Positions 7,069 through 15,859 of a stretch of DNA of 64,000 nt are shown piece after piece; position 1 is the first letter of the stretch, and each line of letters begins with the position of its first letter. Made by a program: the position numbers and the translations under genes. This stretch comes from an uncultured Pseudomonadota bacterium. GTDB lineage: Bacteria > Pseudomonadota > Alphaproteobacteria > RF32 > CAG-239. The notes under the pieces are model-generated. The model ran no database searches. It saw nothing but the letters and a program-made list of their open reading frames with translations, and was not told where the DNA came from. The DNA lies in NCBI GenBank assembly GCA_902761535.1, contig CACWKS010000002.1, forward strand, positions 78,418 through 142,417, given 5' to 3'.

Positions 7069-9612
7069 TTATCCTTTAATCAGTTTTTTCCACCAATTAG
7101 ATTTTTCTTTCTTTTCCTCTTTCGGTGTTTCTTCTTGTATCGGAGCAGCACTTTCATGGCTGTCATATAAGATTACCGGTTCTTGCGAAGCTTTAGGTTT
7201 CTCCGTCCGCTGTTCATCATTATAATTGTTGCGGTGTCTGTTACCGCGACGATCAAATCTTCCTCTGCGACCGCGACGATCAAAACGACCGCGCCGTTCT
7301 CTGTAATTTGATCTGATTTCCGGTTCAGTTTCAAGTTCGCCGGCAATTTCAATATTTTCATTTTCATCACCGCCGATTTCTTCACTGGTTTGTGATGCAT
7401 CAACCGCAACTTCTTCTTCACTCGTCTCAGCTTCTTCAGCAATAACCGGAGGCAATGGTGTATTAACTTTTTCCTCTTTTATGCAAATCTTGGTTCGTTC
7501 GATTTTATAATCGGTAACGCATTTAACGTTATTGTCCGCGCAAATAATTACATCCATCTTATATTTTGTTTCAATTTCGCTCAAAGCTTTGCGTTTATAA
7601 TTCAGCAAATAAACCGCCACATCAGAGGGAACACTGATGTTGACTTTGCTGGAGCGATTTTTGCAACCTTCTTCTTCCAAGGTCCGCAAAATATACATCG
7701 CGGCAGATTCCATCGTGCGGGTAATTCCGCGCCCGTGGCAATAAGGACAAACTTGATAATTGCTTTCCCAAAAGGCCGAGTGAACGCGTTGACGTGACAA
7801 TTCCAATAATCCGAACATGCTCATCTTGCCGACCTGAATTCTGGAGCGATCATTTTTCAATGCTTCCTTCATACGTTTCTCAACCGCATGGTTGTTAGCC
7901 GGCTCATCCATATCAATAAAGTCGATTACCACCAATCCGGCCAAATTACGCAGTTTCAGTTGGCGAGCTATTTCATCACAAGCTTCCAAATTAGTCTTCA
8001 AAGCTGTTTCTTCCAAATCTTTTTCTTTGGTTGCCCGTCCCGAGTTAACATCAATCGACACCAATGCCTCGGTCGGGTTAATTACCAAATATCCGCCTGA
8101 TTCCAATTGAGCGTTGGCATCATGCAGTTTATCCAATTGTCCTTCAACTTGGAATTTCTGGAATAACGGAGCTTCATTATTACTGTAATGTTTAATTTTT
8201 TTCAAATTTGACGGTGATAAAATCTTCAAGAAATTGCGAGCTTGTTTATAAGCCTCATCACCGGCCACCAAAATCTCGGCAATATCTTTGGTATAAATAT
8301 CGCGCAAAGCCCGTTTAATCAAACTGCCTTCTTCATGCACCAACAAAGGAGCTTTGTTTTTGATAGCATCAATTCTTATCTGATTCCATGCTCTGATCAG
8401 GAAGTTATAGTCACGCACGATTTCCGCTTTGGTTTTTTCTTCGCCGGCCGTACGTACAATAATCGACATATCCGGATTAAGCGGTAAATCACGTACAATA
8501 CCTTTTAATCTCTGTCTGTCTGCCGCATTGGTAATTTTGCGTGAAACTCCGCCGCTTTTAATGCGATTGGGCATCAAAACGCAATATCTTCCGGCCAATG
8601 ACAAATATGTAGTCATCGCCGCACCTTTATTACCGCGCTCTTCTTTGACCACCTGAACCAAAACGGTCTGACCTTCTTTAATAACGTCTTGAATCTTAAA
8701 ACGATGATATAATTTACGAGCACGGATTAACTTGCGTTGCAGTTCAAAATCCATATTACCGTCAAAGTCATCGCTTTCATCATCATCTTCACTTTCGACG
8801 TTATTATCATCTTCATCGTCGTCATCATCATTTTCATCATCATTTTCATTATCTTCGGTATGATTATAAGCCGGCTCATCTTCTTCATTGTTGAGGTTGC
8901 TCTCGCAATCATCAACTACTTTAGCATCTTCTTCCTCAATATCTTCGGCCAAAACTTTATCATTTTTATCTTCATCTTCGGTATTTGAAGAAATTTGTTT
9001 GCGAAATCTCTTCTTCAATAAACGTTTTTTAGTACGTTTTTTGCCTTGCTCTTCTTCTTTAGCTTCCTCTTCGGCAATAAATTGCTCTTCATAAATTTTC
9101 AGCTCTTCCGGACTTAAACCTTCTTTTTCTTCCACATCTTCATATTGCGGAACGACGGCGTTAACCTCAGAATTAGATTCTTCGTTCTTTTCTTGAGCTG
9201 CAGCCTCGGCAGCAGCACGCTCTTCACGTTCTCTCAATGCAGCTTCTCTGGCCAAAGCTCTCTCTTTTGCCCGAGCCTCACGTTGAGCTTCAATTTCCTT
9301 GGCGATCCGTTTTTTATTTTCGATAATTTCATCAACTTCTTTATCGACTTCCGCCAACACTTCATCGCTGACGCTATAATAATCAGGATGAATCTCGCTA
9401 AAAGCCATAAAACCGTGGCGATTTCCGCCGTAGTCAATAAAACAAGCCTGCAACGACGGCTCCACCCGCATAATTTTGCCTAAATAAATATTTCCTTTTA
9501 TTTGTCTGCGGGTAGTGCTTTCAAACTCAACATCTTCTAACTTATTACCATTTACCACAACCACTCTGGTTTCTTCGGGTTGGGTATCATCAATCAACAT
9601 TCTTTTAGTCAT
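7069..9612 (-). CDS. rne: Ribonuclease E/G
   Basis: The product has 847 residues from the ATG at 9610-9612, which follows GGGAG; a longer in-frame start at 9663 lacks a better site. The N-terminus (MTKRMLIDD...) and first S1 strands are followed by a long Glu/Asp/Lys-rich insert (about residues 95-300) before S1 resumes, a known feature of alphaproteobacterial RNase E. Then come the RNase H-like and DNase I-like parts with VVIDFIDMD and the zinc-link motif CPYCHGRG. The C-terminus is Arg-rich and disordered (RGRFDRRGRR), as in degradosome scaffolds. Role: endonucleolytic mRNA decay and rRNA/tRNA processing at the membrane. bepA follows. Confidence 0.95.
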   Translation of the reverse strand: MTKRMLIDDTQPEETRVVVVNGNKLEDVEFESTTRRQIKGNIYLGKIMRVEPSLQACFIDYGGNRHGFMAFSEIHPDYYSVSDEVLAEVDKEVDEIIENKKRIAKEIEAQREARAKERALAREAALREREERAAAEAAAQEKNEESNSEVNAVVPQYEDVEEKEGLSPEELKIYEEQFIAEEEAKEEEQGKKRTKKRLLKKRFRKQISSNTEDEDKNDKVLAEDIEEEDAKVVDDCESNLNNEEDEPAYNHTEDNENDDENDDDDDEDDNNVESEDDDESDDFDGNMDFELQRKLIRARKLYHRFKIQDVIKEGQTVLVQVVKEERGNKGAAMTTYLSLAGRYCVLMPNRIKSGGVSRKITNAADRQRLKGIVRDLPLNPDMSIIVRTAGEEKTKAEIVRDYNFLIRAWNQIRIDAIKNKAPLLVHEEGSLIKRALRDIYTKDIAEILVAGDEAYKQARNFLKILSPSNLKKIKHYSNNEAPLFQKFQVEGQLDKLHDANAQLESGGYLVINPTEALVSIDVNSGRATKEKDLEETALKTNLEACDEIARQLKLRNLAGLVVIDFIDMDEPANNHAVEKRMKEALKNDRSRIQVGKMSMFGLLELSRQRVHSAFWESNYQVCPYCHGRGITRTMESAAMYILRTLEEEGCKNRSSKVNISVPSDVAVYLLNYKRKALSEIETKYKMDVIICADNNVKCVTDYKIERTKICIKEEKVNTPLPPVIAEEAETSEEEVAVDASQTSEEIGGDENENIEIAGELETEPEIRSNYRERRGRFDRRGRRGRFDRRGNRHRNNYNDEQRTEKPKASQEPVILYDSHESAAPIQEETPKEEKKEKSNWWKKLIKG

Positions 9613-9802
9613 TATAAATCTCCCGTATTCTGGCAACAATCTTGCCAAATAATTAAACACCATGGCTGAACGAAAGATTCCTCAAGACAAACGCAACCAA
9701 TCATAAAAAAACAGATTCGTCGCTTTATTTATTTTATCTTCGCCGTCCGCGACTTATTTCTCCGATTCATTGCGCGGAACTCTCGAATAAACTGACTGAC
9801 TT

Positions 9803-9830
9803 TTCGTAATTTATTGTAGTTTGTTGTCAA
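9803..9830 (-). promoter_or_regulatory. Putative rne promoter with a long leader
   Basis: On the minus strand TTGACA (9825-9830) and TACGAA (9803-9808) are spaced by 16 bases. This would give an rne leader of about 180 nucleotides. A long 5' UTR is used for autoregulation in E. coli rne; that it does so here is inference. Confidence 0.4.
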
Positions 9831-9842
9831 AAATATCAGTCT

Positions 9843-10026
9843 TTATAAAAACTCGTCAATCTTGCGGCCATCTTCAGCCGATTCACCAAGCATTTTTGCA
9901 ATCAGGCGATCGATTCCGTCATTCTGTATCCAATTCGATCATATGAGGCATATTTATTTGTTTTTCTTGATTAACCTCAAAATTTGCACCTTTGCAAAAA
10001 TCACTTTCACTCAAAGAATATACATT
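9843..10026 (-). pseudogene. Possible frameshifted remnant gene in the rne upstream region
   Basis: On the minus strand one open frame gives 35 codons (...FEVNQEKQINMPHMIELDTE) and stops at 9919-9921. At that point another frame continues to a stop at 9843-9845 (NDGIDRLIAKMLGESAEDGR...). The second part is GC-richer and reads like real protein. Joining them needs one indel. It may be the end of a lost gene; the 9613-9842 stretch beyond it is probably rne leader. Confidence 0.3.
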
Positions 10027-10060
10027 TTATTTTAAAACACAATATATTTTTTTAAATAAC

Positions 10061-13000
10061 TCATCTTTGTTTATCACTCACCGGAGTTTTTTGCTTGGAT
10101 TTTTCTCTATCCAGCGGAGTAAATTTAACACTATAAACCTTAGTTCCGTCGCTCATTTCATGATCAACTTCTCCGATTTCCAATTTTATTATTCCATCTC
10201 TTTCATAATGTTTGAGAAGGGGTAAAGATGTCGTTTCTCTTGCTTCACACTTCCACTCGCCACCCTCAGCTTCACATATTTTCATCACCTTATCAAGCAT
10301 CTTTTTTAAACTTCTGTTTTTATCAAGGCAATATCTTCTTAGTACCGCCATATCATAGATATGTTTTTCTTGCTTGTCATACAAAATATATCCTTGCACA
10401 CCTTTGTATTTATCCACCAATACAAAGCCGTTAAAGTCTTCTTCCGGTATCTGCAATGCCTCATCGCCGTCAGGAAAACATTTATCCGCAATCTTTTGCA
10501 TCTGCTCAAAATCATCTCGGACGGCTCTGCGGATAAAGCGCAAACTTTCCACACTGTTATCTACTTCCGGAGCTTGCTCGTTTTCCGCCAGCAATACTTG
10601 TGATCTCGCATCTGTGTATCTGTTTTCGTAAATATCCGGTAATGGTATGGCTTCGGTTTCGGCATATTTATCAATTGCCGCATCTTGATAACCTTTTCCG
10701 GCAGTCACTTTGCGATAGCCGCATTCCTTGCACAAATACCTTGCCATATCCTCATATATATGATTTATCATAGGATTTTTGGCATAATCACCTATTGCTT
10801 CAATATTATCGGCACAGGCATATTTATGCATTTTACCATCTTTTGTTACTTCATTCTCCCACATCCACGAACCGGCTACAATTCGTTTATTGCCCTTGTT
10901 GTCTTCTTTTTCTACCACGAATAACTGCGACCAGGGATCTATCATCGATGAGCGGGCACATGCTTTTCCCACACCTCCGAAATGTTGGCAACAGTCGGTA
11001 TGTTCTCCGAAAAATCCTACTCGCGGATCATCTCGTGGCACAAATCTTCCTACCAGATTGCCGAATTTAAATTCTTTGCTCACGTCAAACGGACAAGGAA
11101 CATCCAATGATGCTTCGTAAAAATTTTCCAATTCATGATAATCATCTTGCCCAACACCGGCATTTGCCGCCTCAATTGCAAATCCTTCATATCTTTGGCC
11201 GACATATTTCTTCGACTTGCAAATTTGCAAAACATCTTGATAAGATTTTTTGCGCTCATCTTGAGTTAAACCTTCCCAGTTCTTAGCTATTATCTCTAAT
11301 TCTGATGACGGACGAGCCGATGTTTTGCCGTGATTATCGGTATATACCGCTTTATCAAATAAAAACTCTCCCAAACTTTTGCTGTCTTCTTTATTAAGAC
11401 CATAGGGCAGAAAATAAACCGCATCATGCACCGATACTCCGGCATTTTTCATTTTTTTCAAATAATTCGGCAACCACGAACCGAACACTTCCGCTGCCGC
11501 ATAAACCGATGGTATCAACCAATCTTTATTATTTTTATATAAATCACTATCGGGAAATTCTTTGCGATTTTTGCCCAAACTGCCGTCGCCGCCGTTTCCT
11601 TTATCCATTTCTCCGACTAAAATATTCAAACATTTTTGCGCAATTGATATTCTTCCTTCTTCGGCTATTTGTTCATAACTCATATGCTCAACGGCAAATT
11701 TTATTTCTTCTTCTGTTGAACGCCCCATTTTGCCGGCTGCTTCCAACATCATCACATGATTAGGATAGTGCTCAATTAAATTCTCTTTTGTTTGGCGGTT
11801 GCGACAAACCTTGCTTAAGCAGTCAAAAGCCTCAAAAATTTTTTCATTAGGTGCTACACGACTTAAAACTATATTTCCGATTTCTTCTGCCAGTTCCGAT
11901 TTTGCTTGAGCTATATCGCCTAAAGTTTTATAAGCATATTGCAAAGAATTTCTATCATTTTTATACGAGCTCAAGGCTTGGCTAACCAACGGTAAGACCT
12001 TATCCGCCAGTTTCGGTTTGGCTTTGACTATCTTGCCTAAACTTTTATAAGCATCTCGCAAAGACTCCCAATTATTTTTATCCGAGCTCAAGGCTTGGCT
12101 GACCAACGGCAATACCTTATCCGCCAGTTCCGGTTGAGCTTGAGCTATATCGCCTAAAGTTTCATAAGCATTTTGCAAGGAATTTCTATCATTTTTACCT
12201 GAGCTCAAAGCTTTGGCTTGAACTATTTTGCCTAAAGTTCCATAAGCCTCTCGCAAAGACTCCCTATCATTTTTATCCGAGCTCAAGGCTTGGCCGAGCA
12301 CCACAAAAGCATTATCAGCCAGTTCCGGTTTGGCTTGACCTATCTTGCCTAAAGCATTATAAGCCCCTTGCAAAGAATACCAATCATTTTTATCCGAGCT
12401 TAAGCCTTGGCTGACCAACGGCAATACTTTATCCGCCAGTTCCGGTTTGGCTTGAGCTATCTCGCCTAAAGTTTCATAAGCCATTCTCAAGAAACCTCTA
12501 TCCTTTTTATCCGAACTCAAAGCTTGTTTGACCAACTCAAAAGCCTTATCTGCCAGTTCCGGTTGAGCTTGAGCTATATCGCCTAAAGTTTTATAAGCCT
12601 TTTCCAAGGAATAACTATTATTTTTATCCGAGCTCAAGGCTTGTTTGACCAACTCAAAAGCCTTATCTGCCAGTTCCGGTTTGGCTTGACCTATTTTGCC
12701 TAAGATTTCATAAGCCTCTCGCAAAGACTCCCAATCATTTTTATCCGAGCTCAAGGCTTGGCTGAACACCGCAAAAGCCTTATCTGTCAGTTCCGGTTTG
12801 GCTTTAACTATCTCGCCTAAAGTTTTATAAGCCGTTCTCAAGGAATCTCTATCATTTTTATCCGAACTCAAGGCTTGGCCGAGCACCACAAAAGCCTTAT
12901 CCGCCAGTTCCGGTTGAGCTTGAACTATTTTGCCTAAGATTTCATAAACCTCTCGCAAAGACTCCCTATCATTTTTATCCGAGCTCAAGGCTTGGCTGAA

Positions 13001-14260
13001 CACCGCAAAAGCCTTATCCGCCAGTTCCGGTTGAGCTTGAGCTATATCGCCTAAAGTTTTATAAGCCTTTTTCAAGAAATAACTACCATTTTTATCCGAG
13101 CTCAAGGCTTGGCTGACCAACGGCAATACTTTATCCGCCAGTTCCGGTTTTGCTTGACCTATTTTGCCTAAGATTTCATAAGCCTCTCGCAAAGACTCCC
13201 AATCATTTTTATCCGAGCTTAAGCCTTGGCTGACCAACGACAATACTTTATCCGCCAGTTCCGGTTGAGCTTGAGCTATATCGCCTAAAGCTTTATAAGC
13301 CTCTCGCAAAGACTCCCAATCATTTTTATCCGAGCTCAAGGCTTGGCTGAACACCGCAAAAGCCTTATCCGCCAGTTCCGGTTGAGCTTGAGCTATATCG
13401 CCTAAAGTATAATAAGCTTTTCGCAAAGACTCCCAATCATTTTCATCCGAGCTCAAGGCTTGACTGACCAACTCAAAAGCCTTATCCGCCAGTTCCGGTT
13501 GAGCTTGAGCTATATCGCCTAAAGTTTCATAAGCATTTTGCAAGGAATTTCTATCATTTTTACCTGAGCTCAAAGCTTCTAAAGTTTCATAAGCCGTTAT
13601 CAAGGAATCTCTATCATTTTTATCCGAGCTCAAGGCTTGGCTGACCAACGGCAATACTTTATCCGCCAGTTCCGGTTTTGCTTGAGCTATCTTGCCTAAA
13701 GTATAATAAGCTTTTCGCAAGGAATCGCTATCATTTTCATCCAAGCTCAAGGCTTGACTGACCAACGACAATACCTTATCCGCCAGTTCTGGTTTGGCTT
13801 TGACTATCTTGCCTAAAGTTATATAGACATTTTTTAATGCCTTCGCACTATTTTCCTCCGACTGCAAACCAATCTTGAAAACATCAAGTACCCTCTCCGC
13901 CAAATTCGGTTGAGCTTCGGATATCCCGCTTAAAAAATAATAGGCATTTTGTAGTGAACCTCCGCGATTTTCCTCCGACTGCAAACCAATCTTAAAAACA
14001 TCAAGTACCCGCTCCGCCAAATCCGGTTGAGCTCGAGCTATATTGCCTAAAGTTTCATAAGCCGTTAGCAAGGAATCTCTATCATTTTCATCCGACTGTA
14101 AACCACTCTTGACAGTATCAAGTACCCTCTCCGCCAAATCCGGTTGAGCTTGAACTATATCATTCAAAACTCCATAAGCTATTCCTAACAAATCGCTATC
14201 ATAATCAGCTATGTTCTCTCTTATCTCACTTAATCTTGCTAACGCTTCTTCTTCAGTCAT
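10061..14260 (-). CDS. Giant 39-residue-repeat protein with C-terminal acetyltransferase-like domain
   Basis: The 1399-residue product starts after AAAGGA. Residues 14-800 hold 21 repeats of about 39 residues of the form ALSSDKNDWESLREAYKTLG followed by DIAQAQPELADKAFELVSQ, predicted as helix pairs like HEAT/TPR solenoids. Two repeats (6 and 18) are shortened, each joined to the same ALSSGKNDRNSLQ unit. Residues 800-1060 are helical. Residues about 1090-1230 carry a Cys/His-rich stretch (HTDCCQHFGGVGKAC, then SWMWEN). Residues about 1255-1390 look like a GNAT-type acetyltransferase (FIRRAVRDDFEQM...GYILYDK). There is no signal peptide. It is inserted between rne and amiC, normally neighbours. 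Function unknown. Confidence 0.75.
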   Translation of the reverse strand: MTEEEALARLSEIRENIADYDSDLLGIAYGVLNDIVQAQPDLAERVLDTVKSGLQSDENDRDSLLTAYETLGNIARAQPDLAERVLDVFKIGLQSEENRGGSLQNAYYFLSGISEAQPNLAERVLDVFKIGLQSEENSAKALKNVYITLGKIVKAKPELADKVLSLVSQALSLDENDSDSLRKAYYTLGKIAQAKPELADKVLPLVSQALSSDKNDRDSLITAYETLEALSSGKNDRNSLQNAYETLGDIAQAQPELADKAFELVSQALSSDENDWESLRKAYYTLGDIAQAQPELADKAFAVFSQALSSDKNDWESLREAYKALGDIAQAQPELADKVLSLVSQGLSSDKNDWESLREAYEILGKIGQAKPELADKVLPLVSQALSSDKNGSYFLKKAYKTLGDIAQAQPELADKAFAVFSQALSSDKNDRESLREVYEILGKIVQAQPELADKAFVVLGQALSSDKNDRDSLRTAYKTLGEIVKAKPELTDKAFAVFSQALSSDKNDWESLREAYEILGKIGQAKPELADKAFELVKQALSSDKNNSYSLEKAYKTLGDIAQAQPELADKAFELVKQALSSDKKDRGFLRMAYETLGEIAQAKPELADKVLPLVSQGLSSDKNDWYSLQGAYNALGKIGQAKPELADNAFVVLGQALSSDKNDRESLREAYGTLGKIVQAKALSSGKNDRNSLQNAYETLGDIAQAQPELADKVLPLVSQALSSDKNNWESLRDAYKSLGKIVKAKPKLADKVLPLVSQALSSYKNDRNSLQYAYKTLGDIAQAKSELAEEIGNIVLSRVAPNEKIFEAFDCLSKVCRNRQTKENLIEHYPNHVMMLEAAGKMGRSTEEEIKFAVEHMSYEQIAEEGRISIAQKCLNILVGEMDKGNGGDGSLGKNRKEFPDSDLYKNNKDWLIPSVYAAAEVFGSWLPNYLKKMKNAGVSVHDAVYFLPYGLNKEDSKSLGEFLFDKAVYTDNHGKTSARPSSELEIIAKNWEGLTQDERKKSYQDVLQICKSKKYVGQRYEGFAIEAANAGVGQDDYHELENFYEASLDVPCPFDVSKEFKFGNLVGRFVPRDDPRVGFFGEHTDCCQHFGGVGKACARSSMIDPWSQLFVVEKEDNKGNKRIVAGSWMWENEVTKDGKMHKYACADNIEAIGDYAKNPMINHIYEDMARYLCKECGYRKVTAGKGYQDAAIDKYAETEAIPLPDIYENRYTDARSQVLLAENEQAPEVDNSVESLRFIRRAVRDDFEQMQKIADKCFPDGDEALQIPEEDFNGFVLVDKYKGVQGYILYDKQEKHIYDMAVLRRYCLDKNRSLKKMLDKVMKICEAEGGEWKCEARETTSLPLLKHYERDGIIKLEIGEVDHEMSDGTKVYSVKFTPLDREKSKQKTPVSDKQR
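11861..14104 (-). repeat. 117-bp tandem coding repeats (20 units)
   Basis: Repeats 2 to 21 of the giant gene, each 117 bp except two truncated ones (60 and 78 bp). Long stretches such as TTATCCGCCAGTTCCGGTT are identical between units, so the array is a good substrate for recombination. The first unit and repeats 2-4 are the most diverged, and the middle ones the most alike. Confidence 0.9.
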
Positions 14261-14301
14261 TTCTCAAGTCCTTTCTTGATTTCCTTTTATAAAATCATCT
14301 C

Positions 14302-14492
14302 AAAAAACGTTGGTTTAAATTGAACATTTTATACACGCATAATAACATAATTTCGTCTAATATGCAACTTAAATCATTATTCTCTAATAACTTAATTTAT
14401 CTAATATTTCGTTAATTTTTATTCGCTGTTTTCAAAAATTTTTTGGTTAAAAATTTTCAGCTCAAAATGTTCAATTTAAACCAACCTTTTTT
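14302..14492. repeat. 29-bp inverted repeat around 133 bp between divergent genes
   Basis: Arms at 14302-14330 and 14464-14492 are inverted copies with one mismatch; the inner 22 bases match perfectly (core GGTTTAAATTGAACATTTT). The enclosed 133 bases are very AT-rich with no ORF. The element occupies most of the gap between the repeat-protein gene and amiC. It could be a MITE-like element or paired operators for the two divergent promoters. No flanking target duplication is visible. Confidence 0.75.
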
Positions 14493-14560
14493 TCATATTT
14501 TTTCTGTGACTAATTTTTTTAACTTCTTGTAAACCAGTCTTGTGTTAACATAATAAAACA

Positions 14561-15784
14561 ATGGTGACACAGATGACTAAATTCGGCTTAAAAATATTTA
14601 TATCGTGGCTTTTCGGCACGTTGCTTTTTGCATTTCCGAGCTTTGCCGCACAAATCGACGGACTTCGTATCGGTCAAAACAGCACCGGTGCCCGTGTGGT
14701 TTTTGATGCCGATGCTAATTTCGATTATAAGGTGTTTACTTTAAGCAATCCCAACCGTTTAGTAATTGACACACAAAATGTTGAAGTTACTTCCAAAGCT
14801 GTTAACAGTTTGCAAAAAAACGATTTTGTCAGTAATGTCCGTACCGGTCCGACTGGTGTTTCCGGTGTGCGTATTGTTTTTGATCTGTTGCGACCGATAG
14901 TGGTAAAAAAAGCCTTTATGCTAAAACCGGCAAGCGGTTTTGCTTGGCGCTTTGCCATAGATGTTGAAACTGTTACTGAAAAGGACTTTATTGCTCAAGT
15001 CGGTAATGCTTATGCTTTTAATAGTAAAGATTACCAACAATCGGCCTCAAGCCAGTCTGTTGCCAAATCATCATCGGATTCTGCTAAGAAAAATGCCTTG
15101 CGTCGCCGTATTATCACCATCGATGCCGGACATGGCGGTATTGATCCCGGTGCCATCGGTTACAGCGGCACCTATGAAAAAAACATTACTTTCGCTATGG
15201 CTAAAGAACTTAAAGCCGAATTGGATAAAAATCCTCATTATAAAGTTTACTTAACTCGATCACGCGATATTTTTATTCCTTTGCGCGACAGGGTAAAAAT
15301 CTCACGCAAGAATAATTCAGATTTATTCATCTCGATTCATGCCGATAGTGCTCGCAATCGCAAAGCAACCGGCTTGTCGGTTTACACCTTGTCCGAGGAA
15401 GCGTCGGATAAAGAGGCAGCCGCTTTGGCCGAAAAGGAAAATAAAGCCGATATAGTTGCCGGTATTGATTTTTCCAAAGAAGAAAAACTTGTCTCTGATG
15501 TCTTGTTAAATATGGCTCAACGTGAAACTCGTAATTTTTCTTCCGAATTTGCCGGTTTGTTGAGTTGGCAAATGTCAAAAATAGTTAAAACAGTCAGTAA
15601 TACTCACCGTTTTGCCGGATTCGCCGTGTTGAAAGCCCCCGATGTTCCTTCGGTATTGATGGAATTAGGCTATTTATCCAATCCGACTGAAGAAAAACAA
15701 CTTAAGCAAAAGTCTTATCGGCAAAAACTTGTCGCCGCTGCCGTTCGGGCAATTAATAAATATTTTGAAAATAACAAGCATTAA
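14561..15784 (+). CDS. amiC: N-acetylmuramoyl-L-alanine amidase with AMIN domain
   Basis: The 407-residue product has a signal peptide (1-30, ending SFAA), an AMIN peptidoglycan-targeting domain (about 33-135), a Ser-rich linker and an Amidase_3 domain (183-400). Zinc ligands and catalytic residues are visible as His191 (DAGHGG), Glu206 (YEKNIT), His260 (SIHADS) and the late Glu in MELGYLSN. It cleaves the amide between MurNAc and the stem peptide during daughter-cell separation. amiC-mrcA-prfB is the expected alphaproteobacterial order. A second ATG at 14573 is a possible alternative start. Confidence 0.92.
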   Translation: MVTQMTKFGLKIFISWLFGTLLFAFPSFAAQIDGLRIGQNSTGARVVFDADANFDYKVFTLSNPNRLVIDTQNVEVTSKAVNSLQKNDFVSNVRTGPTGVSGVRIVFDLLRPIVVKKAFMLKPASGFAWRFAIDVETVTEKDFIAQVGNAYAFNSKDYQQSASSQSVAKSSSDSAKKNALRRRIITIDAGHGGIDPGAIGYSGTYEKNITFAMAKELKAELDKNPHYKVYLTRSRDIFIPLRDRVKISRKNNSDLFISIHADSARNRKATGLSVYTLSEEASDKEAAALAEKENKADIVAGIDFSKEEKLVSDVLLNMAQRETRNFSSEFAGLLSWQMSKIVKTVSNTHRFAGFAVLKAPDVPSVLMELGYLSNPTEEKQLKQKSYRQKLVAAAVRAINKYFENNKH

Positions 15785-15859
15785 TATTTGACATAACGTT
15801 TTTTTTTAGCTATTTTAAGCAAAGTTTTTTACGATTATCTATTGCGATTTGGATTCACT

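Noticed and set aside
8727..9094. Open frames opposite the acidic stretch of rne
   Set aside because: They arise from runs of Asp/Glu codons read on other frames, giving Met/Ile/Phe-rich nonsense; the rne frame is clearly the coding one.
11861..14104. Regular 117-bp repeats considered as a CRISPR array
   Set aside because: Repeats and intervening bases are one continuous reading frame with protein-level conservation; there are no constant-length unique spacers.
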